Part shown: piece by piece, positions 46,159 to 57,913 of the stretch
Position numbering within the stretch: the stretch's first letter is position 1
Layout: each line of letters opens with the position of its first letter
Assembly: GCF_035046485.1 (NCBI RefSeq)
Contig: NC_085138.1
Span: 47,589,464-47,653,463 of the forward strand
DNA: 64,000 nt
Direction: 5' to 3'
From: Aedes albopictus
Lineage: Eukaryota; Arthropoda; Insecta; Diptera; Culicidae
Notes under the pieces: generated by a model
Database searches by the model: none
The model's input: the letters and a program-made list of their open reading frames with translations, nothing else
What the model was told of the DNA's origin: nothing
Made by a program: the position numbers and the translations under genes

Positions 46159-47432
46159 TGCTGCATTTTGGTCAAACTTCCAGGTGGATGGTAATCCACG
46201 TAAATTGGAGAGCATCACCTGGTTTTCTTCACTTGTATTTTTGCTTCTCATATATTCCGCCACCGCAGAATCTCCAACAACATTACTGTTCTGAAGAATG
46301 TTCAGCATGTTGCGTTGCGCTACAGTTTTCGTACATACGTGTGGCTTACCCTTGGCCTTTTCCCCATAGCAGCTCATGCATAAGTTGAGCTGGCACCTCC
46401 TTTTCGCATTATCTGAGGAGCTTAGTCTACCACGTTTCCCTTTCGATTTCGGTGTAATAGTTATTCGTGCTGCAGTGCAAATTTCACAAGAGCAAGTTAT
46501 GCTGCTTCGAGTGGTCGATTTTACATTGTATTTGTACGCATACACCGATACTGGTTCATTACTATCCCTGAACGTATGGACTACATACGAACAAGCTCGA
46601 CAAATATTTGTTGGATAATACCAACTTATGATTTTAACATCGGGTAGAAAGTGCTGTTCAATAATATCAATCGCATTTGTTGATAGCGGCTGAAGGAAAA
46701 TCTTCTTCAAACACAATATGCAAACTTTTGTACGATTCTCTTCGTGACTTTTTGGTTTCATGTTGCAAATTTCCTATTTGATATATAAATTTTCAAATGT
46801 CAACATTATAATCCTACTTCGATTTTTTGTAATCTTACCTGTTTTCCGAATGACAAGATACAAACCAATTTTTGCACCACTTTCACAAAATAAGCACTGA
46901 CCTGTCCACGTTGGAATTCAAACCGATACCTTCATTCTTCATAGCCGACTTTGATGAAAAATATACTGAGTAGTGCTGCCAATAAAGATGAATACAATCA
47001 TCATCATCTATACGAAGTCAAATGTATGACATTTCAGCCTTATTTGAGTATTGTTAAAGTTTGCTATTAATTTCTATAATTTAGAATCAACCCTCTGTAA
47101 TTTTTCAAGTTAATTTGCTAGCGCGCTAGCGCTGAGAGTGATGAATATAATAATCATCAATAAATTAACTCTTCCAAGTTCACAATTCAGAATATTCAAC
47201 TATGTCTTTTCTATGCCTTTCCATACTGTTCATTAGAATGTTACTTCATTAAATGTTCTTATATAGCTTTGAGATTTTTTTTTCGTACTAGCAACACGTA
47301 ACAAATAAATAACTTATTCTAAACAAAATCATGGCCTTCTATGGCCAAATCGAATTGATGTCTCATGCAGGCTTGTACCATTCGCAACATATCACTGATA
47401 AACCGTTGCCATATGATATCAAAAATATACAA

Positions 47433-47726
47433 TTTAAAAAAATGTTCTAGAACCCCCGATAGAACATTTTAATTTTTGCATAGTATGACAGGGGAGGACC
47501 TTAGCTTTCGATTGGTGGATGTTTTAGCGATACTGATTTTTTTTCGATAATATTTTTTCTCATAAACACCGTGCATTCATTTGCTATTATCTCAGTTCAG
47601 AAGCATGCTATCGAAAAACAATGTATGGATGAATTTAACCCTGTAGTTTTATCTGAAAGTTTGCCGAATAACATTGGGGTCGCAAACGCATACCAAAGTC
47701 GGGAGCGAGCTGTGAAGGCAACTTTT
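47433..47726 (-). repeat. Right inverted terminus, uninterrupted
   Basis: Inverse of 40820-40970 joined to 42904-43048. It shows the pre-insertion state of the left arm. Confidence 0.85.
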
Positions 47727-48419
47727 CACAGCGTGAATGAAATTTACTAGTTTACAGCATTTTTGAACTCGGTAAGCTGATGATCATTTTTGGTGTAAAA
47801 TCATGCCCTGAGTTCGAAAACGCGAAAGAAAAAAATTACAGTAGAGCGGAAATTTTTTTCGACTTTCCATACTAGGTTGATGATTCGAAATCGATTTTTG
47901 TTCTATTTTTAAGCAAAGTCGCTCACTTCAAACATCTCATTCTCCGTAATAAATGCTCCGATTGAGCTGAAATTTTTACTGTAACTCGCCTACATATGAT
48001 ATGTCAAATAAACGTCGAAAAAGAATTTTTAAGTTGGTTTTCTCTTATTGAAAAAAATACATTTCTTCAAAAATTTTTGGCAATTTTGCTAAAATTTAAG
48101 AAAATCGTCCCTAAAACTCGCCAATATCTTGAATTTCATCAATCTGACGCAAAACCTGTATTCGCGTGATCGAATGGCATTGTATTCAGCTTTTAATTTA
48201 TGGAAAAAGATTTAAAATTGGTTGAACAAAACGTAATATATTTGAATTTTAGTAAATTACATATTTTGAAAAGTTGTAAAACTCGATATTGAGCTAAAAC
48301 CCAAAAACTGTTCTACTTAAAATTTTTTGAAGGTCGGTTTCGAAATCAGCACTAAATTGTGCTTCAAAAATTTTGGTCGTTGACAGAAGTTCACGACTTT
48401 CGTTTTATTTTGTAAACTT
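47727..48419. other. AT-rich spacer, no feature recognised
   Basis: Non-coding sequence. A phrase such as CTCCGATTGAGCTGAAATTT resembles wording common in dispersed mosquito repeats, but I cannot define boundaries. Confidence 0.3.
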
Positions 48420-51400
48420 GTGTAACTTTAAGTCTTGGTAGAACCTCTCCCAAATATTCTAGAAAATTTGTCCAGAATTAAAGAAATAAACACTTCCATT
48501 TTTTATTACTGCAATTTTAGATAGATAATGAAATTTTTCCACGATTTTGAAAAACAAAACTTTCAGAAAAAAATACTTGAAAACTTCCTTAAGAGTTTTT
48601 GTAAAAAAAGATCCTGAGATGTTGAACAAAACGAATTTCCACAGTTTTTGAGAAAAAAAAACCTTCGTAGTTTGATGAAACCTCTCCCAGATGTTCTCTC
48701 CTGGTTTTTGAATAACATGTTTTCAAAATTTCAGAGAAACTTCTTTCAAGGTTTTGGAGAAAATTTCTCAAAATCTTAAAACTAATAATCTCATGAATTT
48801 CTTTAAAATTTGCTACAACGAAAAAAATTAAGTGCTAAAAACATACCTTAGATCTTCTGGTTGAAATCTCCCCCAGATCATAAAGAAAACTCTTCGAGGA
48901 CTCTTGAAAAAAAAACATACCAGATAAAGTTCTTTTGAAATGTTCTTCAAAAAATTATCCGAAATATTGGAGAAATTCCTCCAAATGGAGAAATATAAAC
49001 TACAATAATTTTTGAAATAAAAGACTCCATAGTTTTCGATAGAAATCCTCACAAATGCCAACATTTGAGGAACTTCTGGGCTTTAAACTATTCTTGTTCG
49101 GAAATTCAGAGAAAATTCTTTCAAAATTTTTAAGAAAGTTTTTTTTTGCGGAATGTTGGAGGTTTTTTTTCTAAGTTTAAAGAAATTAAAACCAAGAAAA
49201 GTGTCTAAGTAAACAAGTCTTTGTAGAACCTTCCCCAAATGTTGTAGAAAATTTGTCCAAGATTTAAGAAATAAGCACATCAAAATTTGCATGTTATTTT
49301 AGATAGCTTTAGATAGTAATTTTTTTTTTCACGAAATTAGAAAAAAAAATCCTTTAGAAATTTGGTGGCAATTACTTCAGAATGGTAAAAAAAATTCTTT
49401 CAGATTTTTTTTTGTAAAAAAAGCTGCTGTTAGACAAAATAAAACCTCACAATTTTTGTTAAAAAAAACAATTTTCGCAGTTTGATGAGATGTTCTCTCC
49501 TGGTTTTGGGAAAAATAATTTCAAAATTTCAGAGAAACGTCTTTCAGGGTTTTAGAGAAAATTGCTCAAAATCTTAAAACTAATAATGTCATGAATTTAT
49601 ATGAAATAAGCTACGCTTTTTCGGACAGAACACTTAAAATTAAATCTTTTAAAATTTTAAAATAAACCTCTCCTGGTGTTAGGAGAATTCTTTCTTGATT
49701 TCATTAAAGTAACCTCCAGTATTTTTCTAACTATTCTTAGATATTATAAAAATTCTTTAAAATTTTAAAAATAAAAACCACAAACAGTAATGGAGAAAAT
49801 CTTTCATTAGTTTGATTAAAAGCTCTCTCAAGTATCGGAGGCAATCTGTCCAGTTATTTGAAGATAATTCCTTCAGAAGTTCAGAGATGATTCTGCCAGG
49901 ATGTTGGTGAAAGTTTTGCTCATAAATTTTGCAAAATTTAAGAAAAAAAATGTTAAAAATTTTGAATGTATCTCCTAGAAATTGAAGAAAAGGTTCCAAG
50001 GAGTTTGGAGAAAATTCCTTCTGGATTTTGATGAGAATTTATCCGAGATATTGAATAAAGTCTTTTTCCACAATTGGATAGAACTTTTCAGGAATTTCTA
50101 GAAAAGTCTTTCAAAATTTAAAGAAAGGGAGGAGGGGTCTTTAACCCTACACATACAAAGTTTCACTCGAATCGGTTCAGTAGTTTCCGAGTCCATAAGT
50201 GTCAGACAGACATACATATAGACAGACAGACAGAAAATATTCGAATGAGTGTAATCAGTTTCATACCTTTTAATTCCGCCCTATGTTGCTTATCCTTTGA
50301 TAGATACGCCTATTTCGACTACCACTTGAAATCCTCCTCAGTGTCAGTGTCAGTATCTGTCAAAGGATAAGCAACATAGGCGGAATTAAGAGGTACGAAA
50401 CTGATTACACTCATTCGAATATTTTCTGTCTGTCTGTCTATATGTATGTCTGTCTGACACTTATGGACTCGGAAACTACTGAATCGATTCGAGTGAAACT
50501 TTGTATGTGCATTGTTAAAGACCCCTCCTCCCTTTGGAAAAAAGAAGAATTTCGAGTAACAATAAGCCTTAATTCTTCTAGAACAAATTTCTTCAAATTC
50601 TGGAAAAAAAAATCTAGGATTTTGGGGAAAATATCTCAAAATAATAAAAAAGCACAATAAAAGCACAACAAAAAAAAAACAAATATCTTCACAATTTTTT
50701 AATATCCCTGATGTTGGAGAGAATGCCTCCCAGATGTTGGAGAAGATATTGTCACGTTTTTAGGGATTCAGAGAAAATTACTGCAACAATAATGTTAAAT
50801 TTTCTTCGAGTTTTCGGAAGAAGTTAGTTCAAACTATTATTTAAAACATAAGAAAATGAGAAAATGTGAGGGATTCGGAGACAACTTTTCTCTCGTCGGA
50901 ATTCTGGTGGAATTTCTATAATTTCAGAAATGAATAATCTAGGACATTTCGGCGAAAATTTTTCTGAATTTCAAATAAAAAATCTCAGGAATTTTGAGGA
51001 AAAATTTTCACAGTTTTGGAAAAGACTTCTGCATTTTTTGAATTTGTTCTTAAGTATTTCGGATTAACGTATGCCGAGGTTTTGGGGAATTTCCTTGAAA
51101 AATTGAAAAAAAGCTCTTGAATATTTTGAAAATTTCAACCTCATGAACTTTAAAAAGAATTCGTTTGTCAATTTTGATGAATCACTCCTAAGAAACTGGA
51201 GATAAACTTGAGAATTTAATGATTTTTTTTTCAAAATTTAAGGAAATTTTCTAAAGGTTTGCTGTGAAAATTTCTCCGAAATTGATGATATTGAAAATGG
51301 AGGAAAGTTAAAATTGATGAACTTTAAACAAAGTTACATTAAAAGTTCAAATAAAATATCCCTCAGATGCCTGAGACGATCTCTCCGGGCCTTAGAGCAA

Positions 51401-52680
51401 ATTATATCAGAATTTCAGAAAAAAATCCTAAACGGAAAAAAATTCTTTCAGATATTTGAGAAAATCCCTGCATATTTAAGAAATAATTATCTTTGCAGTT
51501 TTCAATGAAATGCCTTCACAATTTTGGATGAAATATCTCAAAAATGTCAGAGAAAATCTTTCCCGGATTTTGAGGATAACTATATTCAGAAGTTCAGAAA
51601 GTCATCCTCAAGGATATTAATGTAAACTTCTTTGAGAAATTGTGGAAAATATTTTCAAATTTCGGCAATTATATTTTGAAGAAAATACGGCAATTAATAA
51701 TTTTGAAGAAAATACGCTGACAATTTTGGATAGATTATCTGCTAGAGAAAATCAGCATATTGGAATTTTTATGTAGGGCAAACTCAAATTCTCATAAATT
51801 CTTTTCACTGGCTTTCTTAGTGTACGGAGATTCAAAACGACTTTTGTAGTAAATAATTTCATAAAAATTTAGACAACATCTCTCCTAGCTGTCTAAAGAT
51901 ATCTGTCCAGTTCATTGGAAAAATATACTTCATAATTTCGGAGATAATTTCCCAGGGAATTTAATTAACAATTTTTCGGATATTAGTGAAGTTTTCTCCA
52001 AATGGTGACGACAATTTTTCAATATTTCTAAAATGACAGCATCTAAATACTTTTCTATTTTTTCAGAAAATCTCACAGCGGTTGTTTTTATTTAGAATTC
52101 AAGCACGAGACACTGAAGACGATTTCATAGCAGAGGATAAAATATGTTATAGGATGAAAATTCATAGTTGGAATTAAGCGGAACAGACTTGCTTTTACTC
52201 TCCAGGACTGTGCGCTGAACTCGTTCGAATTTTTGAAAAAAGTCTTCCATAATTTCAGGGAAAATTTCATGATGTAAATTTCTCCAAAATACTTTTTTTC
52301 AAAAAATTCTTCAAAATTTTAGAGATAAAAGCATCCAGAATTAGAAAAAATCCCTTTGCTATTTCGGATACAATTTCTGACAGATGTTAGAGGAAATATT
52401 TCCAGGACTTTGAAGATTTTTTTTACGGATTTCAGCAATTGGTGCAAAAATTTTCGATCTGATGGATAAAAGTCTTTCAAATTTTTGAAAAAAAAAATCT
52501 CAAAATAATTGAATAAAAGAATACTTTCACTAAAATGAGAACTATTAAAAAAAATGGGAGAAAATCTCACTAGGACTATGGATTTTGGAGAAATTTTCCA
52601 AAATTGTAAAGAATATTAGGATCCAGAAATATTTTTTGTTTCAAAAATTTAACGAAAATAGTTTAAGAATTTGAGAAATG
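48420..52680. repeat. Very decayed AT-rich quasi-tandem region
   Basis: Phrases like TTTTGGAGAAAATTTCTC, TTTCAGAGAAA and CTTTCAAAATTT recur throughout in variable order. This looks like the most eroded form of the short-period satellite seen elsewhere in the window, but a strict 23-bp period is no longer evident by eye. Open frames are short and lack domains. It contains the foldback sequence at 50124-50535. Confidence 0.5.
50124..50535. mobile_element. 412-bp foldback sequence
   Basis: AAAGGGAGGAGGGGTCTTTA at the left end is inverted at the right end (to 50535). The arms are about 183 bp each (50124-50306 and 50354-50535), with a 47-base loop. They share landmarks such as AGTTTCACTCGAATCG, ATAAGTGTCAGACAGACATA, ATATTCGAATGAGTG and ATTCCGCC. 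The arms differ at few positions. It could be a MITE or an inverted pair of retroelement 3' ends; no target duplication was seen. Confidence 0.75.
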
Positions 52681-52689
52681 CCTTTTGAA

Positions 52690-53540
52690 ACTTAAAATAA
52701 AGTCTTTAGGTTGTTTGAACAACAATCTTGGTTATTTCACCACGCATATTTCAGTTTTATTAGTCCACAACGGAATACTGTTCCCACATTTCAGGATCAC
52801 TTCCTTTCTGGTTCACAGGATGTTACCCCTCGACGATCAAAAAGCCCCTCATCAGATCTCCGACCCGTTTGCAATTAACCATATTTCCGTCAACTGATTC
52901 GATCCGAAAAACGTCAACGCTCATTAAGCTGTTATACATCGGTCCGATCCGAAGTTCGTAAATCATTCCACGTTTCCACCGCAGTCTGGGATCCACCGAG
53001 GAAAAAAAAGAACTGGTCCCCTTCAGTCAACCGTGCGTGCACGGGTACCGGACCAGTCAGGGTTGCTGCAATATTTTCACCAAAATCATAAACATTTCGT
53101 CCCTTTGTGGGATGGGTGGGGGTCACTCGGTCACCCGACCGACCAACCGAGCGACAAGAGGCTTCCTCGGGGCTTGCATAAATCATCCGGATCCATTTTT
53201 GGGCTCTGGCTGGCTAACCCGCAAACAAGCTCATCGGCCCTCGGCTCGGCATGTGGTTTATCCCTTAATAGGGCCGACATTAAATAAAAAAAAGCGAGCT
53301 TCTCAAATGCGCGATGAGTGTTTCGGTGCCTTTTTTTTTTGCCTGATTCAGTCGACCCCTGTCTATTTTTTTGGCGTGTTTACGCTTGATGGAAGCACTA
53401 AATGAGCTTTTCGGTCCAATGTGATGAAAATCCAGATAATATGGTTACGTTGTGCGATGCATGGTTGCACGATCTTAGTAATCTTGAAAGTGTTTTACTA
53501 TTTTATTTCGATTATAAAAAACGTGAATCAGTATACTTTT
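52690..53540. other. GC-richer low-repeat island
   Basis: Between two repeat regions, with balanced composition, CpG-containing words and no satellite. Overlapping plus-strand frames at 53033-53405 have no recognisable domain. Candidate conserved non-coding DNA. Confidence 0.35.
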
Positions 53541-55438
53541 CAGCAAAATCGTGGAAGGATTTTCAGAAAAACTCTGAAAGGATTTTCAAGTTCTGAAAGA
53601 ATTGACTCCAAAATTCTGATGAGATTTTCGCCAAAATCCTGGAAATCCTGGAGAGATTGTTCTATTGTGGAGTATCACTGAAATTCTAGTCGAACTTTCT
53701 TCAGAATCCTGGAAGGATTCTCAGAAAATCCAAAAAGAGTTTTTTTTCCGAAATCCTGGAAGTATTTCTACCAAAATCCTAGAAGAATTTTTACGAAATA
53801 CTCTGGAATGATTTTTACCGGAATCCTGGAAAGGTTTTGACCAAAATCCTGGACGGATTTTTATCAAAATTCTGGAAGGATTTTTACCAAAATCCTGGAA
53901 GGATTCTTATCAAAATCCTGGAAGGATTTTATCCAAATTCCTGGAAGTATTTTTACCAAAATCCTTGGAAGATTTTCACCAAAATCCTGTTGGGATTTTT
54001 TCGAAAATCCTTGAAGTATTTTTACCGGAACCATGGAAGGATTTCTACAAAAATCCTGGAAGTTTTTTTACCAAAACCCTGGAAGGATTTTTACCCTGGA
54101 AGGATTTTTACCAAAATCCTGGAAAGATTTTTACCAAAATCCTGGAAATATTTTTACCAAAATCCTGGAAATATTTTTACCAAAGTCCTGGAAAGATTTT
54201 TACCAAAATCCTGGAAGGATTTTTACCAAAATCCTGGAAGGATTTTTACCAAAATCCTTGAAGGATTTTACCAAAATCCTTGAAGGATTTTTTCCAAAAT
54301 CCTGGAAGGATTTTTACCAATATCCTGGAAGGATTTTTATCAAATACTGGAAGGATTTGTACCAAAATTCTGGAGGGGTTTCTACCAAAATCCTGAAGGA
54401 TTTCAACCAACATGCTGGATGGATTTTTACCAAAATCCTGGAAGGATTTTTACCAAAATCCTGGAAGGATTTTTTTCCAAAATCCTGGAAAGATTTTCAC
54501 CAACATCCTGGAAGGATTTCTACCAAAACCCTAGAAGGATTTCAACCAACATGCTGGATGGATTTTTACCAAAATCCTGGAAGGATTTTTACCAAAATCC
54601 TAGAAGGATTTTTACCAAAATCCTGGAAGGATTTTTTTCCAAAATCCTGGAAAGATTTTTACCAAAATCCTGGAAGGATTTCTACCAAAATCCTGGAAGG
54701 ATTTCTACCAAAATCCTGGAAGGATTTCTACCAAAATCCTGGAAGGATTTTTACTAAAATCCTGAAGGGATTTTTACTAAAATCCTGAAGGGATTTTTAC
54801 TAAAATCCTGAAGGGATTTTTACTAAAATCCTGAAGGGATTTTTACTAAAATCCTGAAGGGATTTTTACTAAAATCCTGAAAGGATTTTTACTAAAATCT
54901 TCGAGGATTTTTACCAAAATCCTGCAAGCATATTTTACTGAAAGGGTTTTTATCAAAATTCTGAAAGTATTTTTACCAAAATCCTGGAAGGATTTTTACC
55001 AAAATCCTAGAAGGATTTTCTTCAAAATCTTGGATGGATTCTCTTCAAATTCCTGGAAGGATTTGTACCAAAATCCTGGAAGAATTTTCATCAACATCCT
55101 GTAAGGATATTCACCAAAATCCTGGAAGGATTTTGACCAAAATTCTGGAAGTATTTTTACCAAAATCCTGGAAGAATTCCCTTCAAAATCCTGGAGGGAT
55201 TTTCTACAAAATTTTGCAAGGATATCTACCAAAATCCTGGAAGGATTTTCACCAAAATCCTAGAAGGATTCTCTTCAAAATCCTGGAAGGATTTTCTTCA
55301 AAACCCTGCAAGAATATTCACCAAAATCCTGGAAGGATATTTACCAAAATCCTGGATGAACTTTTTTTACCAAAATCCTGGAAGGAATGTTACTAAAGTT
55401 TTTATCAAAATCGTGGAAGAATTTTTACCAAAATCTGG
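53541..55438 (-). repeat. 23-bp satellite block A5, about 82 units
   Basis: Units contain TTTTTACCAAAATCCTGGAA and GGAT, the reverse complement of an A4-like unit with a GGTAAAAA spacer. Less homogeneous than A1, A3 and A4. The left edge (53541-53900) and right edge are degraded. Plus-strand frames of up to 251 codons carry a DFYQNPGRIFTKILEG-like circular peptide and are by-products. Confidence 0.93.
54750..54890 (-). repeat. Recently amplified variant run inside A5
   Basis: Six consecutive units carry TTTTTACTAAAATCCTGAAG in place of the usual ACCAAAATCCTGGAAG. The first five are identical. This is a local burst of a single variant. Confidence 0.85.
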
Positions 55439-56100
55439 AAAAAAATTCTTTAAAAACCTGATAATTTTCTTGGAAAAACGAATTACTTTGAATTTTCTTC
55501 AGGTTTTCTACTCCATTTTGTACAGCACCCGCACGGTGCAAGACATTAACGGTTAGAAATCACTCCCGGCGGCAAAAAATTACCGTCAGGATTGTTCCTC
55601 TCGCACTAATCCCATAACAGTAAATCACTTTTAATGGTGGCGTCCAAATTACACACCGAATGGGCCCGAGATGATAACGAGATGATGGTAACAATCTTCT
55701 AGTACACACTGCAAGATCCTTTGCTAGTATACCTAGAAATAACGGACGACCTTCCGACCTTGCTCTCTTGATTCGATGATTTTTTTTTTCGTGACTTTCT
55801 CACGGCATGAAACATTGCATCAAATTCAAATTAGGTTTGTAATCTCGTTTTTTTTTTCTCGACCTAACCTTCTTTGAAAGGAAAGCTGTGTTAAGTAGCA
55901 CATGGGTCGACGAGGTTTGTTTGGTAGAGGTAGGACCTAAGGAAATTCTCCATTGGCACCTCTCGTCAACTCTCGCTTGACTGCGTGCCGATGCTGTGTG
56001 ATGAACTGTAAGAGGTAAAATCGATAAAAAAAAATGATGAAGGTTGTTGATAAACGAGCTTTTACGAGCAAGATAATGGTTTGATTTCGGCAGTATCAAC
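55439..56100. other. Spacer, no gene recognised
   Basis: Low-repeat sequence with a few T-rich tracts. A 100-codon minus open frame at 55800-56102 lacks a recognisable domain. Confidence 0.35.
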
Positions 56101-57913
56101 ACATGGTTTTATTGAAGGAATTTCCTGACTGTTGAAGACATTATCAGGAAATGTTTTCAGAAACGTTTTAAATTCGTTAAAGTTTAAGTTTTCTTTAAAA
56201 AAATCGAGAACATCCTGAAGGGTTTGAAGAGGAAAACTTGAGATCCCAGACAAATTCCCAGAAGAAACCCGGGAAGAGTTGCTGGAGGATTTCAAGAAAA
56301 TTCCTAGTGGAATTTGCAGCAAAACTTCCTAGAAATTTGTTGGAATGATTCGCCGTCATGGAGAACTTCATGTTTCAAAACAAATATCTAGTGAAGTTTC
56401 TGAAAATCGCTTGAAAAATACTCAGAGAAAAAAAATATGTATCAATTGCTGACGAATTTCCCGTATCATAGTTGAGAATCCTGGTTGAATAAAAGTCTTG
56501 AAAGTATTGCTGGAGTGTTCCAGAAGGAATTTCCAAAAAAAAAAATGAATAAAAAATGTGAATAGTTTCTTGGTAGTGCTTCTCAGAGGAAATCCCCAGA
56601 GTCTTTGCCTGACAAACTTTTGGAAGTTTAACGAAAAAATTAGTGAAGAATTTCACGGATCAATTCCCGGAGAAATTCCTGGTGAACTTTCTTAAAAAAT
56701 TCTCAGAGAAAAAAATTGAAAAAAAATAATTGACTAATTTCTAGAAATAGTTCCTGCAATTTTCTGACACAAATTCCAAAGGCATTATTGCCAGACAAAC
56801 ATTCGGATAGTTTTATTAAAGAAACGCTAGAGAATTTCATAAATCAATCAATACCTTGAGAAATTCTAAAAATATCTTGAAAAATTCTCAGAAAAAAATT
56901 TTTTGAAAAAAATGACGAATATCCCGTATTAATACTAAGAAGAATTCCTGGAATTTTCTGATATAATTTTTGTAGAATTTCTTGGAAAAAATATAAGAAA
57001 ATAAATCCGGATAAACTCCAGAAAAAAGGATTGAAGGTATTGCTGGAGAATTGCCAGAATGCATATCTAGAGGAATTTTCCAAGAAATAGAAAAAAACTG
57101 AAACATTTCTTAGAGTGATTCTCAGAGGAAACCATTACTCTCAGAGGCTTTGCCAGACAAACTTTTGGAGGGTTTTATGAAAGAATTGCTAGATTATTTT
57201 GGCGATTCTATACCTGGAGAACTTCCTAGTGAGGTTTCTGAAAATTTTCTTGAAAAAATCTCAGAGAAAGAACCAGAAAGAGCTCTCAGAATTTTCCTGA
57301 TAGAAGTTTTGGAAAATTCATAGTGAAAAATGTCAGAAAATTCTCGAAAAAAAAATCTTGAAAATATTGCTGGAGAGAATTTCCAGGATTTATATCTGGA
57401 GGAATTTCGAAAAAATAATCTGAAACATTTTTTGAAGTGATTCACAGAGGAAACCCCAAGAGGACAAACTTATGGAGTATTTGATGAAAGATTCGCTGGA
57501 GAATTTAAGGACCAATATGATGAAGCTTGTGAAAAATTTCTTGAAAAACTCTCAGAGAAAAGAACTTTTTGAAAAAAAAAACATGTTGACGAATTTCTAG
57601 AAAGAGTTCGAAAAATTTCCTGGCCTAATTTTTAGAGAATTTCTTGAAATAATTATCATTGAAAATCCCAGATAAAATCCTGAAAAAAGTCTTGAAAGCA
57701 CTGCTGGAGATTTGCCAGGAGAATTTAAAAAAAAAATGATGATGTTTCTGGAAAATTTCTGAAAAAAATGTTGATGAGCTTCCCGTACCAGAAATAGTTC
57801 CTGGAATTTCCTCATATAATTTTTGGAAAACTTCCTAGAAAATTTACCCGAAAAACCCAGTTGAATTCCATAAAAAAAAAAGAAGTATTGCTGGAGCTTT
57901 ACCAAGATTTATA

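Larger units (their letters stand above)
43801..46761 (-). pseudogene. Broken transposase-like gene of the composite element
   Basis: The start codon is at 46761. A likely 65-nt 5' UTR intron (GTAAGA at 46838, AAATAG at 46774) lies upstream. The first 208 codons carry Cys-pair motifs CILC, CRAC, CSCEIC and CMSC, suggesting a zinc-binding N-terminus. A 47-bp triplicated sequence at 46112-46158 then breaks the frame. The next segment reaches VDGGGGSF and is interrupted by the 965-bp insertion at 44815-45779. Across it the sequence resumes as KVTLS, then AGDLKIVNLL, FPCPYC, PPPSLHITLGIVN and GRNCQKLI. A 64-nt intron (GTAAGT at 44163, TTTCAG to 44100) joins to a segment with ALDQFDQVHK. A frameshift near 43950 follows, then GEQASEAVH and the end EHL with stop at 43801. 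Total coding is about 630 codons. Spaced D, CxxC, LHxxLG and GEQxxEAxH motifs suggest an RNase-H-like transposase; I cannot name the family. Confidence 0.75.
40820..47726 (-). mobile_element. Composite DNA transposon with ~295-bp inverted termini and broken transposase gene
   Basis: The left terminus begins AAAGTTGCCTTCACAGCTCG and the right terminus (to 47726) is its inverse. Each arm is about 295 bp and carries landmarks such as GCGACCCCAATGTTATTCG, TTTTTCGATAGCATGCTTCT and ATCGCTAAAACATCCACCAA. The left arm is split by a 1930-bp insertion at 40971-42900. A gene on the minus strand (43801-46761) is split by a 965-bp insertion. Removing both leaves an element of about 4.0 kb. The outermost bases are uncertain because no target duplication is evident. 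The superfamily is not recognised. Confidence 0.8.

Noticed and set aside
46135..46761. Host zinc-finger gene, from paired cysteines
   Set aside because: It lies inside transposon termini and continues into the transposase-like segments. The Cys motifs fit a DNA-binding N-terminus of that protein better.
47117..47130. Perfect 14-bp palindrome GCTAGCGCGCTAGC as a possible operator
   Set aside because: Single occurrence inside transposon non-coding sequence, and short palindromes are expected by chance. No supporting context.
22262..55438. Possible CRISPR array because of regular short palindromic repeats
   Set aside because: There are no unique spacers; units are directly contiguous with the same sequence, and the genome is eukaryotic.
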